A stretch of 64,000 nucleotides of DNA. Origin: an uncultured Eggerthellaceae bacterium. GTDB lineage: Bacteria; Actinomycetota; Coriobacteriia; Coriobacteriales; Eggerthellaceae. The position numbers were made by a program, and so were the translations under genes. Each line of letters opens with the position of its first letter. Position 1 is the stretch's first letter. Of this stretch, positions 12,440-20,399 are shown one piece after another. The stretch spans positions 1-64,000 of the forward strand of contig CAIFEB010000007.1 of assembly GCA_903789375.1 (NCBI GenBank), in the 5' to 3' direction. The notes beneath the pieces are model-generated. The model saw only the letters and a list, made by a program, of their open reading frames with translations. It was not told the DNA's origin and did no database searches.

Positions 12440-13336
12440 CTACCTGATGTTCTCCGCTATCTGGCGCCCGTACTCCGTCAGCTCGCGCTTCTGGTTGGAC
12501 GTCTTCAGGATAAGCCCCTCCTCCTCGAGCTTTTTGAGGACGTTGTACGTGCTCGAGTTGGGCGCGCCGGTCAGGTTGGCGATTTCGGTCACGCCGAGCG
12601 CGCCTTCGTTCAGGAACAAAGGAAGGAAATCGCGTTCGCGCGGCGTGAGCGGGGGCATCGGGATGTTTGCAGGCTGTGTTCCCTGTGTGCCGAATTCCCT
12701 GGTCGGGGTGCTGTCGGAGCCATGCTGACTCCTGTGTTCGGCGGATGTGCCGTCGTCGGAGCCTCCGCTTTGCCGGGCTGCTTCTTCCTGCTTCTTCGCG
12801 TGCGCCTCGGCGCAGCGCTTCTCGTCGAGGCTGATGGTGATGACCGCGCCCCCGCGCACGTTGTCCTCGACGGTCAGTACGCCGTGCCGGTTGTCCAGAT
12901 AGTCACGCACGATGGGGAAACCCGATCCCACGCCGCGGATGTAGTCCTTCATCGGCTCGATTGCAGATGAGAAGCCCGGCAGCTGGACTTTGTCCTTGTC
13001 GGGGATGCCGGGTCCCTGGTCGGAGAACCGGATGGTGTTGCCACCGTCGAAGATCGACACGGTTGCCTCGATGAAGTTCGCGTGGATGAAGTTTTCGGAA
13101 ATCTCGCGGATGACCGTGTACGGAATGACGCCGCCGAGCAGTTTCGCCTGCTCGTAGATGGTGGTGGAAAGGTTCTCGATGAACTCGTCGGTGCCTGCGG
13201 GCTCGATCTTCGTCACGCGCGGCGCCGCACCCAAGTCGTCATAGAGCGCGATACGCGCGACGGCGTCGACGTATGAGAAGTCGTATGCGTAGCTGGGCCG
13301 TGACTGGGCAGTGTCCTCGAGCTGGTTGTCATCCAT
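12440..13336 (-). CDS. GHKL ATPase with C-terminal winged helix, next to dnaA
   Basis: 298 residues from ATG 13336 (MDDNQLEDT), which has AAGGAAGG upstream; a longer frame from 13402 lacks one. Residues 70-172 form a histidine-kinase-type ATPase: N box IREISENFIHANF (N82), G1 DQGPGIPD (106-113), G2 GVGSGFPIV (135-143). There is no histidine phosphoacceptor domain, sensor or membrane segment, so it is not a normal sensor kinase. A charged linker (172-228) leads to a winged-helix domain (230-298) with LTPRERDFLPLFL and a wing-like EEEGLILKTSNQKRELTEYG. It lies 272 bases upstream of dnaA on the same strand and borders the main DnaA-box cluster. A role in controlling initiation or dnaA transcription is inference. 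Confidence 0.8.
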   Translation of the reverse strand: MDDNQLEDTAQSRPSYAYDFSYVDAVARIALYDDLGAAPRVTKIEPAGTDEFIENLSTTIYEQAKLLGGVIPYTVIREISENFIHANFIEATVSIFDGGNTIRFSDQGPGIPDKDKVQLPGFSSAIEPMKDYIRGVGSGFPIVRDYLDNRHGVLTVEDNVRGGAVITISLDEKRCAEAHAKKQEEAARQSGGSDDGTSAEHRSQHGSDSTPTREFGTQGTQPANIPMPPLTPRERDFLPLFLNEGALGVTEIANLTGAPNSSTYNVLKKLEEEGLILKTSNQKRELTEYGRQIAENIR

Positions 13337-13409
13337 CGGTTTCCGTGCCTTCCTTGGGAAAGGATGTCGATTTTCATGCAGACCATTGTAGCGTCTTTCC
13401 AACTTTCCA

Positions 13410-13985
13410 GAGGGTTTTCCACTTTTATGGGAAAACTTGCGGGGAAAGGTGGAAATTCATGAAAACGCGAACGCTCGGTGACGTGGAGTATTCCACGTAT
13501 TCCACCAATGTTTCAATAAAAGTGGAAAACAATGAAACACGTAGGTGAAAAACTGAAAGCGATGCGGGCGCATTGTGGGGAATGTGGATGGAACACTTGT
13601 TCAGACGGCTTGCGAAACCCCTGTAGAGCGCCGTGTCGACAGGTGTTTCCCACTGCATTGGGAGGCTTTCCGGAGGCGGTCGAAAACTCCGTCGCGCCGA
13701 GGCTGATTCGCAAGCCCTTCGTAAAACCCCAGGTCAGAATTGTGACAATTGTAAAAGCAAATGATAAGCGCAGGTGAGGGGCTTCCCTGAGCTCGTGTTC
13801 GCCCACCCAGGGCCGGCGAGTCGGATCTGAGAATATCCACCGCTCGCAACGCGGCGAGCTGGAGTTATCCACTTTTTCCACCGTCAAAGCCCCGCTACGG
13901 TGAATAACGGTGGGCATTCGGATATTCACCGTAGTGAAAATTCACGTGGTGGAAAGGCTTTCACCGCCCGACGTGGAAAAGGCGC
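13410..13985. other. candidate oriC module 2 (DnaA-box cluster)
   Basis: At least nine 9-mers close to TTWTNCACA: TTTTCCACT 13415, AGGTGGAAA 13447, AGTGGAAAA 13521, ATATCCACC 13833, TTATCCACT 13865, TTTTCCACC 13874, GGTGAATAA 13899, GGTGGAAAG 13948, CGTGGAAAA 13972. Both orientations occur, and palindromes such as GTGGAGTATTCCAC (13483-13496) and GTGAAAATTCAC (13934-13945) are interspersed. The position at the strand switch, beside dnaA and rpmH, supports origin function. Confidence 0.75.
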
Positions 13986-14086
13986 GGCCGATGATGGCGC
14001 GTTCGGCAGCGGTCGCTTCCCCAAAGCCGAGGGAGCTGCCGCCGACAAGACGGCCGATGATGGCACGTTCGGCAGCGGTTGTTTCC
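13985..14086. repeat. pair of 36-bp direct repeats
   Basis: Copies at 13985-14020 and 14051-14086 share CGGCCGATGATGGC, then CGTTCGGCAGCGGT, then TTCC, with only three or so differences and a 30-base spacer. The second ends in TTTCCACC, another DnaA-box-like string. Confidence 0.85.
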
Positions 14087-14191
14087 ACCTTCGAATTGCT
14101 TCCCCTTTGAGCGCTCTCTTGGAAAACGAGGGGCCGTACCCGATCGCGCTTCCACGTCGAAAGCGATGCCGACAGTGTCAGCGTTTTTCTC

Positions 14192-14360
14192 GAACTAACC
14201 GGGCGCACGTGCGCTTCTGTCCGTTTCGTTGATGCGAAAGCGTCGGTGCCCCAGAACGAACCGGGCGCACGTGTGGCGTTGCCCGTCTGGTTGATGCGAA
14301 AGCATAGGCGCTCCGGAACGAATTGGGAGCACACGCGCCGCTGAATGTCTGGTGCGCTGT
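14192..14360. repeat. 62-bp tandem repeat, about 2.7 copies
   Basis: Units begin GAACTAACCGGGCGCACGTG (14192), GAACGAACCGGGCGCACGTG (14254) and GAACGAATTGGGAGCACACG (14316), with exact 62-base spacing. Units one and two both contain TTGATGCGAAAGC at the same offset. As 62 is not a multiple of three, it is not a coding repeat. It ends just before the rpmH promoter. Confidence 0.85.
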
Positions 14361-14438
14361 AGATGCGAGCCAGGCCGCCGCAGGGTATGCGCCGCACCCC
14401 TTGTCTCGTGAGTGTATTTTGTGATGTGGATTTTTGTA

Positions 14439-14466
14439 TTGACGTGGGATGATTCGGCTTTATAAT
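14439..14466 (+). promoter_or_regulatory. rpmH promoter
   Basis: TTGACG (14439-14444) and TATAAT (14461-14466) with a 16-base spacer, 39 bases before the rpmH start; a strong sigma70-type promoter for the ribosomal/RNase P/insertase operon. Confidence 0.8.
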
Positions 14467-14505
14467 TGGTTTTCGCTCTGCAAAAAGTAATGAAAGGGAA
14501 TACAA

Positions 14506-14640
14506 ATGAAGCGCACTTATCAACCCAACAAACGTAAAAGGGCAAAGTGCCACGGCTTCCGCGCTCGCATGGCTACCAAAGGCGGTCGTCGCGTGCTCGC
14601 CCGTCGTCGCGCTAAGGGTCGCAAGCGTCTTACCGTCTAA
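14506..14640 (+). CDS. rpmH: 50S ribosomal protein L34
   Basis: 44 residues, beginning [20 protein letters not shown] and ending GRKRLTV, the highly conserved, very basic L34 sequence of the large ribosomal subunit. Preceded by GAAAGGGA and the promoter at 14439-14466, and followed 15 bases later by rnpA, as in nearly all bacteria near the origin. Confidence 0.99.
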   Translation: MKRTYQPNKRKRAKCHGFRARMATKGGRRVLARRRAKGRKRLTV

Positions 14641-14655
14641 ACGAGGTGTTTCGGG

Positions 14656-14985
14656 TTGGATACGATAAAATCCAGCGCAGAAATATCATCTCTGTTCAAA
14701 AGCGGTAAACGTTTTCGGACGCCATACTTCACCTTAATAGTTTTAAGGAACCAAGAGCAGCACGGCCTGAGTGGTCGTGTTGCTTTTATTGCGGGCAAAA
14801 AACTCGGAAATGCCGTCTGGCGCAATTCAGCCAAGCGGAGAATGAGGAGCCTTTGCCGGGAGGTCGGAGGCCCCTTCGACTCGTATGACATGCTTCTGGT
14901 TGCAAAGAGAGGTGTGACCGAGGCTCCCTATTCTCGGCTCCTCGAAACTATGAGGAAGACGGTTAGCAAAGCTGGTCTTCAATGA
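14656..14985 (+). CDS. rnpA: ribonuclease P protein component
   Basis: 109 residues. It is the protein cofactor of RNase P, which trims tRNA 5' ends. The RNA-binding signature (family RNR motif region) reads [19 protein letters not shown], here with RNSAKRRMR, and the N terminus has the [10 protein letters not shown] motif. It starts at TTG 14656, with GAGGTG upstream, directly after rpmH. The last four bases overlap yidD (ATGA), indicating coupling. Confidence 0.96.
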   Translation: MDTIKSSAEISSLFKSGKRFRTPYFTLIVLRNQEQHGLSGRVAFIAGKKLGNAVWRNSAKRRMRSLCREVGGPFDSYDMLLVAKRGVTEAPYSRLLETMRKTVSKAGLQ

Positions 14986-15233
14986 TGACCGGAAGATCTA
15001 CCTGGGCGCGCGTGAAACGCCTGCCCAGTTTGTTTGCCATTGCTCTTGTCAGGTTCTATCAGATGGCGATGTCGCCTCTATTCCCCGCTACGTGTAGATT
15101 TATCCCCACATGTTCTCAATATGCTTTAATTGCTCTCAGGCGTTACGGCTTCTTGAAAGGGATGAAACTCGCAATAAAGCGAATTCTGAGGTGCCATCCT
15201 GGTGGACCTTACGGCTTCGATCCTGTGCCATGA
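14982..15233 (+). CDS. yidD: membrane protein insertion efficiency factor
   Basis: 83 residues. The YidD family aids YidC-dependent membrane insertion. Diagnostic Cys-rich segment: [20 protein letters not shown], then [13 protein letters not shown]. It overlaps rnpA by four bases and precedes yidC by 34 bases, the standard order. An amphipathic N-terminal helix ([12 protein letters not shown]) is expected to associate with the membrane surface. Confidence 0.96.
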   Translation: MMTGRSTWARVKRLPSLFAIALVRFYQMAMSPLFPATCRFIPTCSQYALIALRRYGFLKGMKLAIKRILRCHPGGPYGFDPVP

Positions 15234-15267
15234 GCTTTGACGTACATAGAGAAAGGTAACTTCGTTC

Positions 15268-16044
15268 ATGTGGGAAGCTTTTAAGAACCTGATTTTCCAG
15301 ATCATCGAGTTCTTTTACACACCCTTTGGTGACTGGGGAATGGCGATTGTCGTCGTCACCATCATCTTCCGTATCATCATCGCTCCTCTGATGCATAGTC
15401 AGACGAAGTCGAACTACAAGATGCAGAAGGTCCAGCCGCTCATGGCTGAGATTCAGCAGAAGTATGCCGACGATCCCATGCGTCAGCAGGAAGAACTTCA
15501 GAAGCTCTACGCCGATGCGAAGTTCAATCCGCTCATCGGGTGCCTGCCTATCTTCCTGCAGATGCCTATCTTCATCGCGTTGTTCCAGGTTCTGCGCGAC
15601 CTTGGCAATCGCCCCGAGGTTGCAAGCACGAACTACAGCTTCTACAACCTGGTTCCCAACTTGGTTTATACGCCGGCTGATGCTTTCGGCTACGGGTTCG
15701 TTGCGTTTCTCCCCTATCTGATTCTGATGATCGTGTTCGCAGGCGCGACGTTCCTGCCGATGATTCTGCAGGTGAAGGACAACAAGAACACTCAGCAGCG
15801 CAATCAGACCTTGATTATGTCCGGCGTCATGAGCTTGTTCATGCTCTGGCTTTCGTGGAGTTCTCCCGCTGGCGTACTTCTCTTCTGGGGCGTTTCCTCG
15901 ATCATCGCCGTTGGCCAGCAGCAGTTCACGCAGGCGCGTTTGAAGCGCGCTGATCGCGAGAAGGAAGTCCAGGAAGAGGCGAAGCCTGTTGTGGTGAGCG
16001 TCGAGCGTCGCCAGCAGAAGAAGCGTCAATCTAAGAAGCACTAA
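15268..16044 (+). CDS. yidC: membrane protein insertase YidC
   Basis: 258 residues, the short Gram-positive form without the large periplasmic P1 domain of E. coli. About five hydrophobic segments: around residues 5-45 (with GDWGMAIVVVTIIFRIIIAP), 95-115, 140-175, 190-207 and 208-220. The conserved hydrophilic-groove Arg is in the IIFRIIIAPL segment. The tail after residue 225 is basic and Glu-rich, likely contacting ribosomes. Start ATG 15268 has AGAAAGG upstream. The gene is followed by a perfect parS and then jag. Confidence 0.97.
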   Translation: MWEAFKNLIFQIIEFFYTPFGDWGMAIVVVTIIFRIIIAPLMHSQTKSNYKMQKVQPLMAEIQQKYADDPMRQQEELQKLYADAKFNPLIGCLPIFLQMPIFIALFQVLRDLGNRPEVASTNYSFYNLVPNLVYTPADAFGYGFVAFLPYLILMIVFAGATFLPMILQVKDNKNTQQRNQTLIMSGVMSLFMLWLSWSSPAGVLLFWGVSSIIAVGQQQFTQARLKRADREKEVQEEAKPVVVSVERRQQKKRQSKKH

Positions 16045-16047
16045 GCA

Positions 16048-16063
16048 TGTTTCACGTGAAACA
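16048..16063. promoter_or_regulatory. parS site (yidC-jag gap)
   Basis: Perfect 16-bp palindrome TGTTTCACGTGAAACA, the ParB-binding site common in bacteria, between yidC and jag. Confidence 0.92.
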
Positions 16064-16113
16064 TTGTTTCGCGTGTGGCAAATTATTAGGAACTTCAAAG
16101 AGGAGCGTCCGAA

Positions 16114-16710
16114 ATGAGTGTTGAAGAATCCGCAGAAGAGAGCGTGGAAAGCACCGAGGAGATTGCTGCGCCGGAAGAAGCGAACGAGGCGCAACCTGCG
16201 GGCAAATCGAAGGCTTCCGACCGCGACCCGATGGACTTGACTGATGAGGAGCTTGATCAGATCGCAGATACGGCAATCGCCGCGCTTCGCGACATCCTCA
16301 AGTACTTCAATGTTGGCGAGGTGACCATCGACGAATACGAGGGCGACGAAGGCGAGCTGATTCTCGATATCACTGGTGACGATCTTGCGGTCCTCATTGG
16401 TCGTCATGGCCGGACGCTCGATGCGCTCCAGTTCGTCATCTCGGCAATAACGGTTCGGAAGATTGGTTTCCGCTTCCCTGTCATCATCGATGTCGAAGGA
16501 TATAAGAACCGTCAGCGCGAGAAGCTTGAAGCGCTCGCGCGTTCTTCTGCAAACAAAGCTGCTGCGCAGCATCGCAATGTGAAGCTGCGCCCGATGACTC
16601 CTTATGAGCGTCGAATCATTCATGTTGCGCTTCGTGATGATGACCGGGTTGATACAGTGTCCGAAGGCGAAGGTTCCGCGCGTCACGTTATCGTCATGCC
16701 CGTTGACTAA
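16114..16710 (+). CDS. Jag/KhpB-type RNA-binding protein (KH and R3H domains)
   Basis: 198 residues. The type II KH domain (about 85-130) includes GRHGRTLDALQFVIS, its GxxG-like RNA-contact loop; the R3H domain (about 140-198) includes PMTPYERRIIHVALRDD and the closing SARHVIVMP. An acidic N terminus (1-50) replaces the Jag-N domain seen in Bacillus. Family members bind RNA and affect cell-wall and division genes. ATG 16114 has AAAGAGG upstream. It is the last gene of the rpmH operon and is followed by an intrinsic terminator. Confidence 0.93.
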   Translation: MSVEESAEESVESTEEIAAPEEANEAQPAGKSKASDRDPMDLTDEELDQIADTAIAALRDILKYFNVGEVTIDEYEGDEGELILDITGDDLAVLIGRHGRTLDALQFVISAITVRKIGFRFPVIIDVEGYKNRQREKLEALARSSANKAAAQHRNVKLRPMTPYERRIIHVALRDDDRVDTVSEGEGSARHVIVMPVD

Positions 16711-16775
16711 AGGGCAGGTAATCTGAGTATCGCGGGTGCGCAAGAGCTCCAGTGCTATATATCGAGTTTTCTGAA

Positions 16776-16800
16776 GAGAGAGGCTACGGCCTCTCTCTTT
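16776..16800 (+). terminator. terminator after jag
   Basis: Perfect 9-bp stem GAGAGAGGC-TACG-GCCTCTCTC followed by TTT, 65 bases after the jag stop. It closes the rpmH-jag operon. Confidence 0.85.
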
Positions 16801-18478
16801 GTATATGAGCTAGCATCTTTCTTCGATGCGTTTGCATCAACCTATTGATTTCCGATTGTGTAGTGACCTCAGCTAGTCAGATAGTTTCTGGTTGCTCTGC
16901 GACCTCAGTTGGTCAAGTGGTTTCTAGGCGTACCGTCGGAGGAAGCTGTGCTCATGCACGTCATGTTCCCTGAGTTGCACCTTGAACTTGGTGGTCTCTG
17001 GTCGTACCGTGATTTCCGCGCACTAGAGATTAGGTCGTTTTACTGGGTGAGCGTTTGACTGTATGCAACGGTTCGGGAGCGCAAGGCACGCAGGTTCTCA
17101 CACCCCATCCGTTTTCTCTGAGAGGAAGGTGGCTGCAAAGACGACCACCTGGAAAATGGCTGCTCTAAGGTTGCCGAAAGTTAGAGCGTTTAATGGTTGC
17201 TAGTCGCTTCGGTCGATGCTCTTGAATCGATGCCCACGAGATGTCTCTTGCAAATGATTGACTGTAGCCCGCTGTCTCGTTGCGATGACCGTATGAGCTC
17301 AGCGATGCATCAACGCGTACAAGCTGTTCACTTGCGGTCGACGTATGTCGGAAACACCAAAGGCTGTTGCGCCTCGTTCAAAACGAAGCTGAATTTGGAC
17401 GATAGCTGCGTCCATGGTGTAGACACTATTTTGATAGTCCATTCTTGTTCTGCTACTCAACTGAAAAGCTGGCGAACTGTAGAGCAAGCGAGCTGAAGTG
17501 CAAGTCATACATACTTGTCGGAATCTGTCGATCTCGATAGAACGATGTTGGCTGATGACGTAGTCACACAATGCTCATTTGAGTTGCTTTCGGTCATCTG
17601 ACAGTTTTGTCGAATAGGGGACTTCGAGTAGTTTGCTTGCAACCATGCGTGAATGTTGCCTTCTACGTGATTATGTAGCTGTTCTGCGTCGAGGGAGGGG
17701 TTCCTGCCGTCAGGGTAATAATGATACGAACGCTCGCAAGTGAATTCGAATTGAGATCATAGATGCGATAGAGCATGAATGTGTGTTACTCGCGTTGCGA
17801 TAAGCGGATGAAAGGCATGGTCAGCACGTCGCCAAACGAGTCGGGATAGCTATGTTGGCGTCGCAATAGCATTCAATTGAAGTGCCGCATTGTCGCTCAC
17901 CGACACTACGAGGTGTTCAATGGTCCTTCGTTCAACGGGAGCGCGACGATGTTCAATCGAGGAACTGCCAATCGAGGTACTGTGAGCCTGAGCCTGCACG
18001 GCGTATATGACAGATACAGTGCTATGAGTAAGCTAGCAGGCGAAGTCGATCCATTGTATTTGTTGTTGTAGGACAGATTGCGTGGTTGGTTGAACAGTAC
18101 CGATGCGCGCCGATAGATGATGGGAAAGCTATAGTTCTCGATCCTCAAGAGTCTGATTCGTCGCGACACTGCCTCTTCTTTCGAATCTGTTTCTGTGCGA
18201 TTCCTACATCGTGATGGATGTGGATAGAGGTCTGGAAGCATTGTTCTCCAAGGGTGAGTGGGAGTTTGCATAGTTGCACCGCATTGAAAAGATTGTCGTA
18301 CAGCTTGAGGACGACGGTTGTGCGGACGATGAGCGGTGCATTGACGGCTGTAGGAAGGATTTCCAGTGGCAGGGCGGCGGCGCGGCGCAGTTTGGAAAGC
18401 GGATAAATTTAGACCCCGGTGATAGATGTATTTAGTACCATAGATGCATTGGGTCGACGGCCGAGGGGGTTGCTTGAA
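16801..18478. other. 1.7-kb gene-free gap between jag and rsmG
   Basis: I see no credible gene: frames of up to 99 codons (such as 17197-17496) have no ribosome binding site or recognisable protein, and larger minus-strand frames run antisense through rsmG. A 36-bp imperfect direct repeat (GACCTCAG... at 16865 and 16901) is present, a short AGGTGG/CCACCT hairpin lies near 17128-17151, and GC content is lower than in the gyrase arm. The rsmG-parAB promoter must lie near the right end. Confidence 0.6.
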
Positions 18479-19156
18479 ATGGAATGGAAAGAGCTCTGCA
18501 CAGCGCAGCAGCGAGAGCTTCTCGAATTGCATCTCAAGCTCGTCCTTGAAGCGAATGAGCACATCAATCTGACTCGCATCGATGACGAAGAGAGCGCTGA
18601 AGTTCTTCATATCGAGGATTCTCTTGTGGGGCTTGACGAAATCAACGCCTCGCCTGAAGGCGAGCTTTGCGACCTCGGGTCAGGAGCCGGCTATCCAGGC
18701 ATTCCTCTTGCAGTGCTTTCGGGGCGTCCTACCACCTTGATGGATGCAAAACTGAAGAAAGTCGAAGTGCTCAAATCGATTGTCGCTGAGCTCGGCCTTT
18801 CCGACCAGATAACATGCATAGCTGGACAGTCCGAAGAGATATCACGCGAGAAAAAATGTTCGTTTGCCGTTGTGACCGCTCGCGCCGTCGCTAAGCTCTC
18901 GGTTCTCATGGAGCTGGCAAATCCTCTTTTGCAGGAAAAAGGTCACCTTGTCTGTTATAAATCGCACGTGACTGATGAGGAACTTGATCATGCAAAATCG
19001 CTCACGAGGACGTTGGGAATGAAATTGATTTCCGATAGACAGGCAACTCTCAGTGATGGTGAAACATTCAGGCGTATCATCGTGTTCGAGAAATGCGGTT
19101 ACCCAATGATCAAGTTGCCTCGGCATGTCGGATTCGCACGGAAGAAGCCTTTGTGA
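18479..19156 (+). CDS. rsmG: 16S rRNA (guanine527-N7)-methyltransferase
   Basis: 225 residues from ATG 18479. RsmG (GidB) methylates N7 of G527 in 16S rRNA using SAM; its loss gives low-level streptomycin resistance in several bacteria. The SAM-binding motif is LCDLGSGAGYPGIPLAVL, with the upstream HINLTRI and HIEDSL segments typical. AGGGGG lies about 11 bases before ATG 18479; an in-frame GTG at 18419 would add 20 residues but lacks a clear site. The gene leads the rsmG-parA-parB series with 112 bases to parA. Confidence 0.95.
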   Translation: MEWKELCTAQQRELLELHLKLVLEANEHINLTRIDDEESAEVLHIEDSLVGLDEINASPEGELCDLGSGAGYPGIPLAVLSGRPTTLMDAKLKKVEVLKSIVAELGLSDQITCIAGQSEEISREKKCSFAVVTARAVAKLSVLMELANPLLQEKGHLVCYKSHVTDEELDHAKSLTRTLGMKLISDRQATLSDGETFRRIIVFEKCGYPMIKLPRHVGFARKKPL

Positions 19157-19210
19157 GTCGAGGGCCAATGCAATGTCGTTGGCCGTATGAAACAGGTCAA
19201 TTGCGAGAGA

Positions 19211-19226
19211 TGTTTCACGTGAAACA
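19211..19226. promoter_or_regulatory. parS site (upstream of parA)
   Basis: Perfect TGTTTCACGTGAAACA between rsmG and parA, 42 bases before the parA start. Confidence 0.92.
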
Positions 19227-19268
19227 TCTTGAACGATATATTCTCAACAAGTGATGGAGGGAGGATTC

Positions 19269-20399
19269 ATGGGATTCTTCGATGGCCTAAGACGCAATAG
19301 AAAAGAAGAAGAGGCGCATCGTGAAGCCGCTGCGCAGCAGGCTCATCAAGTTGAAGAGGATATCGAAAACCGTGAGTCGGCTGACGATGGTGAACCTATC
19401 CATGATGAAGAGATGATCATCGAAAAGGTTCAGGTTGTCGAACGGGATGTTCCTCAAACTGAATCCGATGATGGCAATGCTGAGGGCGAGAAATCGGAGG
19501 AAGTCGAACAGGCGGATATGCCCAATAGTGCGCAAGAGACTGTTGAGGACGAAGAGCCTGTTCATGAAGAAGAACAGATTCCGTTTCGCGAAATCAAATC
19601 ATACAGCGAGAAGAAACCTCTGACTCATGTAGTTGGAGAGACGAAAATCATTGCAATCATCAACCAAAAGGGTGGCGTTGGAAAATCGACAACGGCAATT
19701 GATCTTTCGGCAGCTCTAGGAGAGATGAACAAAGCCGTCCTGCTTGTCGACCTAGATCCGCAGGGTAACGCAACGAGTGGTCTGGGAATTGAAAAGAGCA
19801 AGCTGCATCAATGCGTGTACGATGTGCTGCTCGATGACGTTGACGTGCGAGATGTCATTATCCCGGATGTGTGCGAAGGCCTCGATTTGGTTCCTGCGAC
19901 GATCAATCTTGCTGGTGCCGAGGTCGAGTTGGTTTCTGAAATGGCGCGAGAGAATCGATTGAAGGATGCCATTGGCTCGCTTCGGGGGAAGTACGACTAC
20001 ATCTTCGTAGATTGTCCTCCGTCGCTGGGATTGCTCACTGTTAACTCCCTGGTTGCTGCAGACAAGCTGATCATTCCTATCCAATGCGAGTTCTATGCGT
20101 TGGAAGGTGTGACAAAACTTCTCGATTCGATGAAACGTGTCAAAACGCGCCTGAATCCGTCACTCGATATCTTCGGGATTCTGCTCACTATGTACGATGG
20201 TCGTACGACTCTTTCGAAGCAGGTTGCAGCTGAGGTCAGAAACTTCTTCGGCAGCAAGGTTTTCGATACGGTGATTCCCCGAACGGTCAAGCTTTCCGAG
20301 GCGCCTAGCTACGGACTCCCCATTACTCAGTACGATCCTACGGGCAAAGGCTCCCTTGCATACAAAGATCTCGCTAAAGAGGTGATTAAGCGTGCCTAA
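19269..20399 (+). CDS. parA: chromosome partitioning ATPase ParA/Soj with acidic N-terminal extension
   Basis: 376 residues. The deviant Walker A is INQKGGVGKSTTA near residues 129-141, and the switch regions LLVDLDPQGNATSGLG and DYIFVDCPPSLGLLT are standard for ParA ATPases that move ParB-parS complexes. The first 125 or so residues are an extra Glu/Asp-rich tail absent from Soj of Bacillus (about 253 residues). The ATG at 19269 follows GGAGGGAGG, better than an in-frame ATG 15 bases upstream. Its end overlaps parB by eight bases. Confidence 0.95.
   Translation: MGFFDGLRRNRKEEEAHREAAAQQAHQVEEDIENRESADDGEPIHDEEMIIEKVQVVERDVPQTESDDGNAEGEKSEEVEQADMPNSAQETVEDEEPVHEEEQIPFREIKSYSEKKPLTHVVGETKIIAIINQKGGVGKSTTAIDLSAALGEMNKAVLLVDLDPQGNATSGLGIEKSKLHQCVYDVLLDDVDVRDVIIPDVCEGLDLVPATINLAGAEVELVSEMARENRLKDAIGSLRGKYDYIFVDCPPSLGLLTVNSLVAADKLIIPIQCEFYALEGVTKLLDSMKRVKTRLNPSLDIFGILLTMYDGRTTLSKQVAAEVRNFFGSKVFDTVIPRTVKLSEAPSYGLPITQYDPTGKGSLAYKDLAKEVIKRA

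Larger units (their letters stand above)
13337..14505. other. divergent origin spacer
   Basis: A 1.17 kb gene-free gap where gene direction flips from minus to plus. It contains a dense cluster of DnaA-box-like 9-mers (13415-13980), two 36-bp direct repeats (13985 and 14051), a three-copy 62-bp tandem repeat (from 14192), and the rpmH promoter (14439-14466). Open frames in it show no family resemblance. Confidence 0.8.

Noticed and set aside
12440-13336. Classical two-component sensor kinase
   Set aside because: No H-box/dimerisation domain, sensor, membrane segment or response-regulator neighbour; a winged helix is present instead.
14192-14360. CRISPR array
   Set aside because: Units are contiguous 62-bp tandem repeats without unique spacers, and no cas genes are present.
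17197-17496. 99-codon plus-strand frame in the gap
   Set aside because: No Shine-Dalgarno, irregular codon use, nothing recognisable.
17906-18610. 234-codon minus-strand frame in the jag-rsmG gap
   Set aside because: It runs antisense into rsmG, and its composition is irregular with no recognisable domain.
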